A DNA stretch of 64,000 nt from Gloeothece verrucosa PCC 7822 (GCF_000147335.1 NC_014534.1:280773-344772); one strand, 5' to 3'. Counted from the stretch's first letter, positions 1 to 7,874 are shown. The notes: generated by a model from the sequence alone, not told the origin. Program-made: numbers and translations.

Positions 1-45
1 AAAAAAATGCGTTGCATTAGCTCCGCTCTAATCTAAAATTTTCCG

Positions 46-258
46 TTAACGAATTTCAATGATTTTGAACTCTTCACATTCGTGGTGGTTATACCATTCT
101 AACCAATTGTCCCACTCAATCTCAACACCTTCATCGCAACTAACTGAAACTGAGCGTTGTTTAATGCTGTGCCAAACGGGATCGGGTTCAGTTTCGAGAG
201 ATATTAAATAATTTCGTTCTTGTACGGATTCGCACAAAGTTGTCTGCGCTAAAATCAT
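46..258 (-). CDS. Small acidic hypothetical protein (paralogue of 1740-1928)
   Basis: I do not recognise this 70-residue protein. It shares a core with the product of 1740-1928: a V-S-V-x-x-D-E-G-V-E-I-(E/D)-W stretch, then W-L-E-x-Y-N, then an acidic tail. The two are therefore tandem paralogues about 1.5 kb apart on one strand. No signal peptide or membrane segment is visible. It is the last gene in a run of small minus-strand genes with plasmid character. The product is probably cytoplasmic; function unknown. The paralogy supports it being a real gene. Confidence 0.6.
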   Translation of the reverse strand: MILAQTTLCESVQERNYLISLETEPDPVWHSIKQRSVSVSCDEGVEIEWDNWLEWYNHHECEEFKIIEIR

Positions 259-323
259 AATTATATCCTTAAAAAAAGTTCAATCTTTATTGCTGCGGTT
301 AGCAGCAACAGAGATCGGATTAA

Positions 324-788
324 TTAATTAACTTTTTCAGAAGAATATTGGGATTTAATTTCGGCATTAAAATATCTGCCAGCCGAATTAGCAGCAATAA
401 AATCCGCGAATTTTTGAAAAGAAACATTGAAATAACGGTAGGTTGAGCCTGAGATGAATTCAATTTGCAATACTTTTAAAGATGATTCATAGCCAATAGC
501 GGCAATATTTGAGCTACCTTGACATCTTAAAGATGTGGTGGAAATCATCGTAATATTATCTAATAATTCATCTCGGCTCGGCGGCAAAGTGGGTTGAATA
601 TTAATTTCTTCTCCTGCGGCAAGCGAAGCGATAGCTCTAATACCTTCTAAAGCTTGCAAGGGTGCAGGAACGGTTTTAACCTCCAATGTTCCTTCCTCTT
701 GAATTAAAATACTTAATTGTCCGAGCGGGACAGCACCATCATGAGCGATCGCACGAATTTTAGATAGATCGATTTGATAAAACTTCAT
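324..788 (-). CDS. KTSC-domain protein
   Basis: 154-residue protein. Residues about 85-145 match the KTSC fold: an I-A-A-I-G-Y-(E) strand, L-Q-I-E-F-I-S-G-S-T-Y-R-Y-F-N-V, and near the end A-G-R-Y-F-N. KTSC domains are small modules found in phage, plasmid and lysyl-tRNA-synthetase-related proteins; their role is not well defined. The N-terminal 80 residues look unrelated and may be a partner-binding segment. No catalytic motif is visible. It lies in the same minus-strand run as its neighbours with about 65 bp to the next gene. Confidence 0.65.
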   Translation of the reverse strand: MKFYQIDLSKIRAIAHDGAVPLGQLSILIQEEGTLEVKTVPAPLQALEGIRAIASLAAGEEINIQPTLPPSRDELLDNITMISTTSLRCQGSSNIAAIGYESSLKVLQIEFISGSTYRYFNVSFQKFADFIAANSAGRYFNAEIKSQYSSEKVN

Positions 789-822
789 TAAAGTATCGTC
801 CTAATTTTTATTAGTTCATCAG

Positions 823-855
823 GAAAAAAAAATGCGGAGCATAAGCCCCGCTTAA
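823..855 (-). terminator. Rho-independent terminator
   Basis: On the minus strand a GC-rich stem (GCGGGGC / GCTCCGC, loop TTAT) is followed by nine T residues. It lies about 80 bp past the stop at 936 and so ends the transcript of the genes at 936-1646. Confidence 0.7.
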
Positions 856-935
856 GGTTTGATTGCACAAAAAACTCTTAAAAGATATAGCCGATTTTTG
901 GCTGAAAGGGTTGGCTTGTCTTTAGCCAAAAATGC

Positions 936-1169
936 TCAAATTTCGTAACCTTTAATCTTTTCAATTACCGACGAGTTGGAAGCGATCTTAAACAAACTAA
1001 CTCCGTCATTTTCCTCGTTTATAGTATCAAGTAAGGATGCGTATTTTTGCTCTCCCTCGGTCAATGATATGTATCCTGAATACTTGGGGATGGGACTAGA
1101 GTGTTGAACATACTTCACGACCCAATAGTCCACCGACAGGCGAGGTTCCGTAAACTCTATGTCGATCAA
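936..1169 (-). CDS. Hypothetical protein, possibly the 3' part of a split gene
   Basis: 77 residues from a TTG start at 1169; no family recognised. The reading frame stays open upstream to the stop codon of the next gene (1248-1250), giving 26 more residues of ordinary composition but no ATG, GTG or TTG. The two genes are in the same frame, so the TAA at 1248-1250 may be a nonsense codon in what was one protein of about 236 residues. The alternative is a separate gene with an unusual start. Followed by the terminator at 823-855. Confidence 0.45.
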   Translation of the reverse strand: MIDIEFTEPRLSVDYWVVKYVQHSSPIPKYSGYISLTEGEQKYASLLDTINEENDGVSLFKIASNSSVIEKIKGYEI

Positions 1170-1247
1170 GTCGTCGTAGTAAGGGTTAATTCGACTGATC
1201 TGTCGAACGATCGCACGGAAGAAAGTATTAATTTCCTTTTCACCCTC

Positions 1248-1646
1248 TTATTCGGGTTCTATTACTTCATCATCAACTAGACGGCAGATGGACCGATCGA
1301 GAGATGTTAAACTTGGGAAGCTACTTGCAACTACACTGTCTCCATCTTTAAAGCCACATACCCAATTGGAAGGTGCGATCCATTGGCAATACATATCATA
1401 GTTATCAAGACGGCCAACAATGTCTTGATATTCTGGATACTGATCTTTATTTATATAATGAGTTAACGGTAGTGCCAATCCCCAATTTTCTTGCGCTTGT
1501 TTTAAATGGTTTTGGAGATTATTCTCTAATTCTATTAGATTGGTGTAATCCCATTTAAATTGTTGTCCCTCGGATTCAACGATCAAAACATGAAAATTAG
1601 GTAAGCCTGATATTTCCTGTCTTCTACCGTAAATCAAGATTAGCAT
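1248..1646 (-). CDS. Hypothetical protein
   Basis: 132 residues with an ATG at 1644-1646. The N-terminus (M-L-I-L-I-Y-G-R-R) is hydrophobic and probably a buried strand, since no cleavage site follows. The rest is mixed alpha/beta and rich in W and Y, with an acidic C-terminus. No family recognised. It is in frame with the downstream gene at 936-1169, from which a single TAA separates it, so the pair may be one disrupted gene. Confidence 0.55.
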   Translation of the reverse strand: MLILIYGRRQEISGLPNFHVLIVESEGQQFKWDYTNLIELENNLQNHLKQAQENWGLALPLTHYINKDQYPEYQDIVGRLDNYDMYCQWIAPSNWVCGFKDGDSVVASSFPSLTSLDRSICRLVDDEVIEPE

Positions 1647-1700
1647 GATTTTTCCTCCAATAATTGCCCTGGTTAGCTCGTTTTTTTTTAATTTTGCTGG

Positions 1701-1732
1701 CTAGGTGAGGGTTTTGTACCGACCTCACCTAG
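1701..1732. terminator. Inverted repeat, possible terminator
   Basis: Ten-base arms CTAGGTGAGG and CCTCACCTAG around a 12-base loop, in the gap between genes at 1646 and 1740. No T-run follows on the minus strand, so a classical terminator is not certain; it may be an RNA-processing hairpin. Confidence 0.4.
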
Positions 1733-1739
1733 ACGATCA

Positions 1740-1928
1740 TTAAATAATTTCAACTAATTCAAACTTTTCGGATTCAAACTGGTTATATGCTTCTAACCAA
1801 TCAACCCAATCAATTTCTACTCCTTCGTCCCAAGTAACTGACACTCTACGTTGTGAAGATGAAGAAGAAAGAACCACTAAATAATCGCGCTCGGAATTGA
1901 TCGATGTTGGGCTTAATACTGTTAGCAT
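1740..1928 (-). CDS. Small acidic hypothetical protein (paralogue of 46-258)
   Basis: 62 residues if started at the ATG 1926-1928; an upstream in-frame start at 1961 would add 11 residues with no visible homology to the paralogue. The shared core with 46-258 (V-S-V-T-W-D-E-G-V-E-I-D-W ... W-L-E-A-Y-N) covers the second half. The N-terminal half carries a run of serines. Function unknown. The terminator hairpin at 1701-1732 follows the stop. Confidence 0.6.
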   Translation of the reverse strand: MLTVLSPTSINSERDYLVVLSSSSSQRRVSVTWDEGVEIDWVDWLEAYNQFESEKFELVEII

Positions 1929-1992
1929 GGGTTTACACTCGTAAAGTTCATCCTTCAGCACTGCGCCAGCAGCTTGAGGCGTTGTGCTGAGG

Positions 1993-2036
1993 AAAAAAAA
2001 ACAAGCGATCGCATTGGTTAGATAGCGATCGCTTGT
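1993..2036 (-). terminator. Rho-independent terminator with HIP1 arms
   Basis: Perfect 12-bp arms ACAAGCGATCGC / GCGATCGCTTGT followed on the minus strand by nine T residues, just after the stop at 2045. Each arm contains the HIP1 octamer GCGATCGC, so a methylation-prone cyanobacterial motif forms the stem. Confidence 0.75.
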
Positions 2037-2044
2037 TTATTGAG

Positions 2045-2539
2045 TTAAGATAAATGCTCTTTAATTTCACCATGCAAAGAGCGAATTTTAAGTTGCTCCT
2101 TGAAAGTGATTAATCTCAAATATGTAAGCTGATCTTTATTGTCCTTTTGGGAACAAGAAAACCAAATAGCTGCTCCTTTAACATCATCAATTGAAGAACG
2201 TCTGCGCTTAAAGGCTAAACCTTCATATTCGACTACAGTAGGCCCATCTGAGTCAGTTGAGATGACCGTCGCACCGATCTTAGCCCAGTCAAAAGTCGGA
2301 TAATCTGACAGCCCCGCCTGAAAATTGGGATTAACTTCTACTTGGTTGCTCGAATTTTCCTTATCGAGGAGATTTTGCAACAACTCGTTATTCTGTTTTA
2401 ACAACTCATTTTGCTGCGCCAACAAGTTCTTGACTTCTCGTACTAGAACGAAAAGTTCGCGCAGCCCTTGAAGGATTGATACAACTGGATTTAGTAATGA
2501 GTCAAAACGTCCGTTGTTGCTTTTGCTTTGTTCAATCAT
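2045..2539 (-). CDS. Coiled-coil protein with conserved C-terminal domain, unknown function
   Basis: 164 residues from the ATG at 2537-2539 (a longer start at 2566 would add nine residues). Residues about 35-65 form a heptad-rich coiled coil with repeats of N-E-L-L, which suggests oligomerisation. The C-terminal 90 residues form a compact domain with D-W-x-K-I-G-A, D-x-D-G-P-x-V-V-E-Y-E-G and A-I-W-F-S motifs and a final L-R-L-I-T-F-K strand. I have a weak memory of this domain in cyanobacterial plasmid proteins but cannot name it. No nuclease or nucleotide-binding motif is visible. It has its own terminator (1993-2036). Confidence 0.6.
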   Translation of the reverse strand: MIEQSKSNNGRFDSLLNPVVSILQGLRELFVLVREVKNLLAQQNELLKQNNELLQNLLDKENSSNQVEVNPNFQAGLSDYPTFDWAKIGATVISTDSDGPTVVEYEGLAFKRRRSSIDDVKGAAIWFSCSQKDNKDQLTYLRLITFKEQLKIRSLHGEIKEHLS

Positions 2540-2599
2540 GGTGTTTGTTCCTTCTAATTCTTTCACTGCTCATTGCTGCGGCAAGCAGTTCCGCGCACC

Positions 2600-2637
2600 A
2601 AAAATTTAAGGGGGAAATAGCTTTTGCTACTTCCCCC
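2600..2637 (-). terminator. Rho-independent terminator
   Basis: Long stem GGGGGAA(G)TAGC / GCTA(T)TTCCCCC with an AAAA loop and a downstream AAATTTTT tract on the minus strand, immediately after the stop at 2645. Confidence 0.65.
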
Positions 2638-2644
2638 AAAAATT

Positions 2645-3127
2645 CTAGTATTCACCTGGAAGCATAAGTAACGGTAGTTCTTCATCCCCAACAACAGTGG
2701 GACAGACATATAAAGAAATCTCTGCCAGAGGAAAATTGGTAGAGTAAATGTCCTGAGCTAAGATAAATCTTGTTGATTGCTTCCACGATTGCTCCTGTGA
2801 CGGCGTTTCGGGCGTATCGTGCCAACAGGTTAACACAGCCTTGTAGTGAGAGTTACTAGGAACGATGAAAGGATATTTGATCCCTTCAGGAGGCTGATGG
2901 GGTGCATTAAGGATCGACAATATCCAGAGTTGAAAATCGGCTAAGTACGGCTCTTTTGGGTTTTTGGGTTGGTAAGATCCGATCGCGTCCAGAAGCCAGT
3001 ATGCGCCTCCTTTTTGAGCGATCGATCTTACGCCTTCGGTGTAGGCCATTCTGAATATATGACGGTACACCATATCCGAGCCGGAAAAACAAGATAGCTC
3101 GCTGTAAGTTAATGTGGGTGCAGTCAT
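2645..3127 (-). CDS. DUF6876 family protein
   Basis: 160 residues from the ATG at 3125-3127; a GTG at 3154 is in frame but its Shine-Dalgarno spacing is poor. The pattern fits DUF6876: an N-terminal L-T-Y-S-E-L segment, T-E-G-V-R-S-I-A, the Y-W-L-L-D-A-I-G-S-Y-Q block, a D-F-Q-L-W helix, A-V-L-T-C-W, then F-P-L-A-E-I-S-L-Y-V and a terminal L-M-L-P-G-E-Y. These proteins are common on plasmids and in mobile regions; their role is not established. Terminated at 2600-2637. Confidence 0.75.
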   Translation of the reverse strand: MTAPTLTYSELSCFSGSDMVYRHIFRMAYTEGVRSIAQKGGAYWLLDAIGSYQPKNPKEPYLADFQLWILSILNAPHQPPEGIKYPFIVPSNSHYKAVLTCWHDTPETPSQEQSWKQSTRFILAQDIYSTNFPLAEISLYVCPTVVGDEELPLLMLPGEY

Positions 3128-3202
3128 GGGTTTTCGCCCTAGATTAATGTTCACTTCCTAATAGCTGCGTAAGCAGTAGATTCTTGCTGTAAACCTAACC
3201 AT

Positions 3203-5050
3203 CTATAAGGAAAGATAGCGGCGCTCGACGAAAGAAAGATATTCTTCCTCAGCAGGAGTTAAGGCAACGCAGCGATCGAAAAGAGCTAGAAAATCTCGTT
3301 CAAACGGATCTAAGTTATATTGCCTTAGCTTCTCTAGGCGATCGTTTAAAGCTTGAACGTGAGGCTTGTCGGACATGGGGACGAACTCAACCTGATCGAG
3401 ATCGAGGTTATACTTAATCATCTCCATAGTTGTGTCTATTTTCCTGTGCCAAACCTGAACTCGTTTAGCCGTGACACAAGCAACTCGAACTGTGCGCTCA
3501 TGAAGATCACGATGATCAGGAGAATTAACCTGCACTAAACACCCAGGAGTTAAGCGCAAATGTTTGGCTATCTCCGGCTTTTGTCCGCTAGTCCAAGACT
3601 CTAAGACTTCCTTTGCTCTTTGAGGATCGACCGAAGCTATTTGGGCTAAATCGATCGCCGCTTTCTTGTTAAGACGGATTTGGCGGCTTAAAATATCTTG
3701 CTTAATTTCCTGACCCAACACCTCGCCAATGAGATCGACTGCTGTGGCAAATTGAGCGTCACGTCGGATTGTTTTCTCTCCAACATTATAAACATTAGCT
3801 AAACGTTCGGCAGTTTTAACAAGGTGGTCACTTTGACCACTAGGTTGTTGAGTCATCAGGTGGTCAAAGTGACCACTAGATTCTTGATTGATCAGGTGGT
3901 CAAAGTGACCACTAGGTTCTTGATTGATCAGGTGGTCAAAGTGACCACTAGGTTCTTCTAAATCATTATTTTGATCATTCGAGTGATTTTTGCTTCCAGT
4001 ATCATTTTGACTTCCTCTATTTGTACGGTCAATCTGTGAAGCTTTTAAATCTTCAAGTTTAGCTCCTTGTCCCTTCTCTAAGTTATAGCGTTGTCCTCTC
4101 AAATAACTTATCTGTTCGGGTGACAGATTTCGTCTCCCTAGCTGATTATTAATTAGCCAAAGACGGGCAGCATCTCGGTCTTCTAACTCGATAGCAACAG
4201 TCTTAAAAGGTAAATTATATTTCTGTGCTATTGGCGATCGGTTATGACCGTCTAACAGGATGTTTTTATCCTTCCAAAGAACAAGGGGATCTCTAATTCC
4301 CTCAGCTAAAATATTAGCTTCTAATTGCTCTTTCTCTTCTAGAGATAATGAAGGAATCAGAGCTTTGAATTCTTCATCTATAATGATATCAGATGGATTA
4401 AAATCCTGAATGACTGGGTTATCCGATCGCTCAGTAATCAAAGCTTCTGACTTTTCACCAATGGCGAAAATCTCATCGGGAATTGAGGTCTGTTCCGGTT
4501 CTAATTGGTTATTTGATGGTTCGGATTCTTCATTGATGACAAGGGTCCGATCGTGTCTTACCTCGTTAATTGATGATTCTTTGGGTTCTAATTCTTCGGG
4601 ACTAGATTCAACATTAGGGGTTGGTATTTCTTCAGGAATGGTGTTACCATTATTCAAGGCTGGTAAAGATAACAAATCCTGCTTATCATTCTCGGAATTA
4701 GAATTAAGCAATAGTTCCCTTGCCTCATCAACTATTTGCAACTTGGCTGGTTGTTCGGGGATTGGTGCAGAACCGATTGTCCATGATACCCATGCTTCGG
4801 GCATACCACCGGGGGATAAAACTAAAGCTCCAATCTCTCCTATCTGTCCATCCTTCGTAACTTTCTGTCCAACTGCAAAGCTTAAAAAACTTTCTAAATT
4901 AGCAATTTTTTGGCGACAGTAGTTAAGGTCTTGGTTATATTTCTTAATCTGCTTAGAATCCCCCTCAATTGGAGATTTTTCTAAAGTTTCTAACTGGTCT
5001 TTTAATTGATTGAGTTTGGTTTGAGCTAGAAATTGAATCTTCTCATCCAT
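3203..5050 (-). CDS. ParB-like nuclease/DNA-binding domain protein with palindrome-encoded repeats
   Basis: 615 residues. Residues about 215-330 form a ParB N-terminal-like domain: L-E-A-N-I-L-A-E-G-I-R-D-P-L, then I-L-L-D-G-H-N-R, and N-N-Q-L-G-R-R-N-L. A glutamate-rich, low-complexity region precedes it. Residues about 368-410 hold four copies of a 12-residue repeat (P-S-G-H-F-D-H-L-I-N-Q-E). A helix-turn-helix-like segment follows (A-N-V-Y-N-V-G-E-K-T-I-R-R-D). The C-terminal 35 residues (D-P-F-E-R-D-F ... L-T-P-A-E-E-E-Y-L) also end the protein at 45947-47032, so the two are related. Likely a plasmid regulator or accessory partition protein; the domain was not tested for nuclease activity. 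ATG at 5048-5050. Confidence 0.7.
   Translation of the reverse strand: MDEKIQFLAQTKLNQLKDQLETLEKSPIEGDSKQIKKYNQDLNYCRQKIANLESFLSFAVGQKVTKDGQIGEIGALVLSPGGMPEAWVSWTIGSAPIPEQPAKLQIVDEARELLLNSNSENDKQDLLSLPALNNGNTIPEEIPTPNVESSPEELEPKESSINEVRHDRTLVINEESEPSNNQLEPEQTSIPDEIFAIGEKSEALITERSDNPVIQDFNPSDIIIDEEFKALIPSLSLEEKEQLEANILAEGIRDPLVLWKDKNILLDGHNRSPIAQKYNLPFKTVAIELEDRDAARLWLINNQLGRRNLSPEQISYLRGQRYNLEKGQGAKLEDLKASQIDRTNRGSQNDTGSKNHSNDQNNDLEEPSGHFDHLINQEPSGHFDHLINQESSGHFDHLMTQQPSGQSDHLVKTAERLANVYNVGEKTIRRDAQFATAVDLIGEVLGQEIKQDILSRQIRLNKKAAIDLAQIASVDPQRAKEVLESWTSGQKPEIAKHLRLTPGCLVQVNSPDHRDLHERTVRVACVTAKRVQVWHRKIDTTMEMIKYNLDLDQVEFVPMSDKPHVQALNDRLEKLRQYNLDPFERDFLALFDRCVALTPAEEEYLSFVERRYLSL
3824..3948. 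repeat. Four 36-bp in-gene repeats, each with a palindrome
   Basis: Palindromes of form GTGGTCA-nnn-TGACCAC start at 3824, 3860, 3896 and 3932, an exact 36-bp period, inside the coding region 3203-5050. The first has centre CTT, the others AAG. They encode the H-F-D-H-L repeat. Spacing and symmetry resemble iterons or operator sites. Confidence 0.8.
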
Positions 5051-5072
5051 TTTGAAAACTCCTTGATAGTAA

Positions 5073-5103
5073 TAGCCCTCCCCGAAATGGGAGAGCTTTT
5101 TTC
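5073..5103 (+). terminator. Possible terminator hairpin
   Basis: CTCCC / GGGAG stem with loop CGAAAT followed by six T residues on the plus strand, between the minus-strand genes 3203-5050 and 5104-5586. No plus-strand gene leads into it, so its role is uncertain. Confidence 0.3.
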
Positions 5104-5586
5104 TTATTTGTAAATCCTTAAAAGTCGTAAGGTTTGTCCAAAATTATTTCGGATTTCGAGGTAATAAAAGCTGTGGGAAAAACGTTGAGTTTCAATTAGA
5201 GGAAGAGATGCCCAATCCTTGACTGAAAGAGTAGGAAAAAGTTCTCCCTGTTCCCCGGTAGGATATTGTACTACCTGAGAAACATGAGCATATATAGGCT
5301 GCTTTTCAAGTAGAGTAAATCCAGAAGAATCGACTAAATAAGATTCTCCCGATTCGGTTTGAATGATATCCCCCACATCCGTTGAGCGTTGAGGGGCGAG
5401 GCGGGCAACAGCATTTTCAGCTTGCGGCCAACAATTTTGGGTCCAGTTCCAAGCTTCGTCTAAAATATTAGTTTCTGCGACAGCAACTAAATCTAGTTGA
5501 TCTTCTTTAATTGATAACGGATTATAATTAAATCCTAAAAGCAACCTCTCAATTAACCCTAACTTGTTATGAAGAATTAAGAGCAT
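5104..5586 (-). CDS. Hypothetical protein
   Basis: 160 residues with an ATG at 5584-5586 preceded by a purine-rich AAGGAGAA Shine-Dalgarno. The first 20 residues (L-L-I-L-H-N-K-L-G-L-I-E-R-L-L-L-G-F) are hydrophobic but contain charged residues, so a buried helix is more likely than a signal peptide. Mixed alpha/beta with several tryptophans; no known motif recognised. It lies about 50 bp upstream of the ParB-like gene and may share its transcript. Confidence 0.55.
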   Translation of the reverse strand: MLLILHNKLGLIERLLLGFNYNPLSIKEDQLDLVAVAETNILDEAWNWTQNCWPQAENAVARLAPQRSTDVGDIIQTESGESYLVDSSGFTLLEKQPIYAHVSQVVQYPTGEQGELFPTLSVKDWASLPLIETQRFSHSFYYLEIRNNFGQTLRLLRIYK

Positions 5587-5630
5587 TAAACATTCTCCTT
5601 AAAAGATTTCCCCGTTACATTCGACAGAAA

Positions 5631-5674
5631 TCTTGAGTTATCAGTCATTAATAATAACAACTGATAACTCAAGA
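5631..5674. terminator. Long perfect inverted repeat, probable terminator
   Basis: Fifteen-base perfect arms TCTTGAGTTATCAGT / ACTGATAACTCAAGA separated by 14 bases, directly after the stop codon at 5677. AT-rich stem with only a short T-run on the minus side, so it could also be an RNA-stability element. Confidence 0.5.
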
Positions 5675-5676
5675 TA

Positions 5677-5901
5677 TTATGAACTTGTAAACCCCAAGTA
5701 TTTTTCTTTGATCGCTTGAGGATATTGCTCAGGATTTTTCTCTAGTTCCTCAATAATGTTCTGGAATTGATTTAAGAAATTCCAGGCTTCTTCTGTAGTG
5801 TCGAAAGGTCCAAACAGTGCTTCAGATTTCTGGGTAGTCAATCCCCAGTATAGAGGGCAAGAATCTAAGTAGTAAGCTGCAAGATAATTAGTCATAGCCA
5901 C
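5677..5901 (-). CDS. Small hypothetical protein
   Basis: 74 residues, ATG at 5899-5901. It begins M-A-M-T-N-Y-L-A-A-Y-Y-L-D and contains F-G-P-F-D-T-T-E-E-A-W-N-F-L-N-Q-F, which looks like a small alpha/beta domain of the kind seen in short phage and plasmid proteins. No family recognised. Sits between the ArdC-like gene and the hairpin at 5631-5674. Confidence 0.55.
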   Translation of the reverse strand: MAMTNYLAAYYLDSCPLYWGLTTQKSEALFGPFDTTEEAWNFLNQFQNIIEELEKNPEQYPQAIKEKYLGFTSS

Positions 5902-5961
5902 AAGTAAAGTGAATTTATGGTAATGAAAAATACTGCGGTTAGCCGGGCAAATCTTTGTTAA

Positions 5962-6798
5962 TTAAGCTACGGCATAAGATGATTGTATGGAGAGGAAATC
6001 AATTACCTGTTGAGCCGCTTTCTGAATGCTTGCTCCTGACCTCTTAAGTTGCTCTATAGCATCCTTCTCTTGCTGCCAAGAACAAATGTAGCCAAAACTG
6101 TAATTCGATGAATCTAACCCGAAATGTTGTAGGATGACAAAAGCCACTGATTCGGCTTCTAGTTCGGCTGTAGAAGTAGGGGTATGTTCGACATAATCTC
6201 CCCTTTTATGTAATATTGAATGAGCAATTTCATGAGCTAATGTCTTCGCTTTGCCAAGGGGAGGGAGTAAGGGATCTACTACAATTTCTTTAGGCTCTCC
6301 AGTAATTCTATCATAACGGCAATAACCATTAGCACCAAGTGCCCCCTTAAAATAAACGGGAACTTTATTGTTTTCACTAAAAGCTACGAGCCTGTTTAAT
6401 AAACCTTGATCATCACCCGTTAATGAAGAAACTATTTGAGGTAAATCATCGCCTTCGGTTTGAGAGATATCGAAAACTGAAACGATTTTAAAACCGTTCA
6501 GAATCCATTTGAACTCAGGGTTTCCGTTATCGGTTTCTCTCTCGACTTTCCTCTTAAGAGGAGCCAGTATTTTAATTCCCTTTTCTCCCTTCTTAACTTG
6601 TCGTCCCAGATTTTGCCACTGTTGATATCCTGCTACTCTAGACGCATGAGGGCATTGAAGAAGAATTAACATGGTATTGTTAAAAGAGTAGCGATGAAAT
6701 TGCGATTGTTTTTTGAGATATTGTTGCCAATTATTAGAAGTTAGGAGTTCGCTGATACCCGCTTCTAATTTTTCTAAAGCGTCCTTGGTTTTCTCCAT
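5962..6798 (-). CDS. ArdC-like antirestriction protein (ssDNA-binding domain plus zinc peptidase)
   Basis: 278 residues from the ATG at 6796-6798 (a TTG at 6810 is in frame). Residues about 5-105 match the ArdC N-terminal ssDNA-binding domain: a W-Q-Q-Y-L segment, S-F-N-N-T-M-L-I-L-L-Q, and the L-G-R-Q-V-K-K-G-E-K-G-I-K-I-L block. Residues about 185-225 carry the zinc metallopeptidase signature H-E-I-A-H-S-I-L-H with a downstream glutamate-rich A-E-L-E-A-E-S-V-A. ArdC proteins enter recipient cells with conjugating DNA and protect it from restriction, so this gene suggests the replicon has been transferred by conjugation. Cytoplasmic. Confidence 0.85.
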   Translation of the reverse strand: MEKTKDALEKLEAGISELLTSNNWQQYLKKQSQFHRYSFNNTMLILLQCPHASRVAGYQQWQNLGRQVKKGEKGIKILAPLKRKVERETDNGNPEFKWILNGFKIVSVFDISQTEGDDLPQIVSSLTGDDQGLLNRLVAFSENNKVPVYFKGALGANGYCRYDRITGEPKEIVVDPLLPPLGKAKTLAHEIAHSILHKRGDYVEHTPTSTAELEAESVAFVILQHFGLDSSNYSFGYICSWQQEKDAIEQLKRSGASIQKAAQQVIDFLSIQSSYAVA

Positions 6799-7200
6799 AA
6801 AATTTCCCAAAATCTACAGTAAAATAATTGGCGTAGCCAAAGAACATAACTTCGTTTGGCTGTGGCTTATTTTTGTTAGGATAAAACCCCAAAAAGTCAG
6901 CTAACCGCCCTGGTTAGCTCACCTAAGAGCTTCATGCTATAAAGTTCTTATGAGCGGAAAAGTTTTAGTCAAAGAATAACGACGCGATCGCTCTTTTTCC
7001 CGCTTCCTGCCCAACCTTTAAATCTCGAAGGAAATCAATCCTTGAGCAGGGTGTAGGGGGTAGGGTGTGGGGTGTAGTGTACGGTTAGATGGGGTTTTAG
7101 GCCCCATTGCATTGCTCCGAGGCGGGGTTGCACTTTGAACTTATCCGTTCCCCACACCCAAAGGAGCGAAGCGACGATAAATAGGGAAGGATACTTCTTT
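6799..7200. other. Non-coding stretch
   Basis: No convincing gene. It contains a HIP1 site near 6985 and a GT/GG-rich stretch near 7047-7082 (GGGTGTAGGGG-type), a low-complexity pattern common between cyanobacterial genes. An apparent short frame through it reads as T-P-H-P-T-P low complexity and is not believed. Confidence 0.5.
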
Positions 7201-7611
7201 TTAGTTTTCAATTCTTTCCATGATTGCCGCAATAACATCTGCGTCGCTATCCCAATCAAAGTAGGGATTATTATTATTCGCTTTAATGCAGATTGCCTTT
7301 ATAGTCTTTAGAATTAAAAGTAAAGAATTCCTCTTCATTAACTCGGTCAAAACAGCTTCTACGTTCGGGTTGATTTCTCCTGTTGGTTCGCTTTTTGTAT
7401 GGCTTTTTAATTGCTCGAAATTATCACAAACTTTGATGTCCACCTCAAAAGCATCCCCATTTGGATCTAAAAATTCCCCAACACCTCCTCCATCAGATAA
7501 AGCCGATGCGATCGCGCTAAGGAGAATTAACAAACCGCTTTTGTTTCCCACAATTAAATTATTCGTAATTACTAAAACCGATAAATCTTCGGGAATGGGA
7601 TTGGTATTCAT
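7201..7611 (-). CDS. Hypothetical protein
   Basis: 136 residues. The ATG at 7609-7611 is chosen because GGAGG lies seven bases upstream; an in-frame TTG at 7617 is less likely. The N-terminal half has hydrophobic strands (L-S-V-L-V-I-T-N-N-L-I-V-G) and a serine/glycine segment; the C-terminus ends D-A-D-V-I-A-A-I-M-E-R-I. No domain recognised. It lies upstream of the ArdC-like gene on the same strand. Confidence 0.6.
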   Translation of the reverse strand: MNTNPIPEDLSVLVITNNLIVGNKSGLLILLSAIASALSDGGGVGEFLDPNGDAFEVDIKVCDNFEQLKSHTKSEPTGEINPNVEAVLTELMKRNSLLLILKTIKAICIKANNNNPYFDWDSDADVIAAIMERIEN

Positions 7612-7656
7612 CGTCAAACCTCCGTAAAAATTTTGTAAGCCGTCTATAAATTCATG

Positions 7657-7680
7657 AAAAAAAAAGTGCGTGAAGCACTT
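7657..7680 (-). terminator. Rho-independent terminator of the interrupted GIY-YIG gene
   Basis: On the minus strand AAGTGC-TTCAC-GCACTT is followed by about nine T residues, 22 bp past the stop at 7702. It would end the transcript of the GIY-YIG gene whose other half lies across the transposon. Confidence 0.75.
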
Positions 7681-7701
7681 AAGGCATTAAATTTGTTTGA
7701 A

Positions 7702-7874
7702 TTACGGTGAGCAGATCGGGCAGAATTTGCGAGTTTTTTTGTATCTTTTAATGGCTCTTTCTAAAGAGCGACCACCAGTTAAAACTTCAACAACTTTAAA
7801 GGGAATTTCTCTCTCGGCAGCTACCTGACAAAATCTCGCTCCCGTCCCTTTTCTTTGCTCTCTAATTCTTTCAT
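7702..7874 (-). pseudogene. GIY-YIG nuclease-family gene, C-terminal part (interrupted by transposon)
   Basis: This frame encodes residues 30/31-86 of a GIY-YIG family protein (R-I-R-E-Q-R-K-G-T-G-A-R-F ... F-C-P-I-C-S-P). The missing first 31 residues are at 17650-17742. Joining the two pieces across the 5-bp duplication TTCAT gives one uninterrupted frame, T-D-L-D-E then R-I-R-E-Q, of 86 residues, the usual size for these small single-domain proteins. The family cleaves branched or foreign DNA in some members, but many small ones are uncharacterised. The apparent extension into the transposon (N-terminal residues from 7908) is an artefact of the insertion. Confidence 0.9.
7870..7874. repeat. 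5-bp target site duplication, left copy (TTCAT)
   Basis: TTCAT directly abuts the left terminus TGGGACAAC; the identical TTCAT abuts the right terminus at 17650-17654. Five base pairs is the duplication made by Tn7-like elements. Confidence 0.9.

Noticed and set aside
3824-3948. CRISPR array or TnsB sites
   Set aside because: Units are perfect 36-bp tandem repeats in frame within a gene, without spacers.
7035-7259. 74-codon minus-strand frame
   Set aside because: Low complexity (H-P-T-P-Y), no ribosome-binding site, overlaps the 3' end of a better gene.
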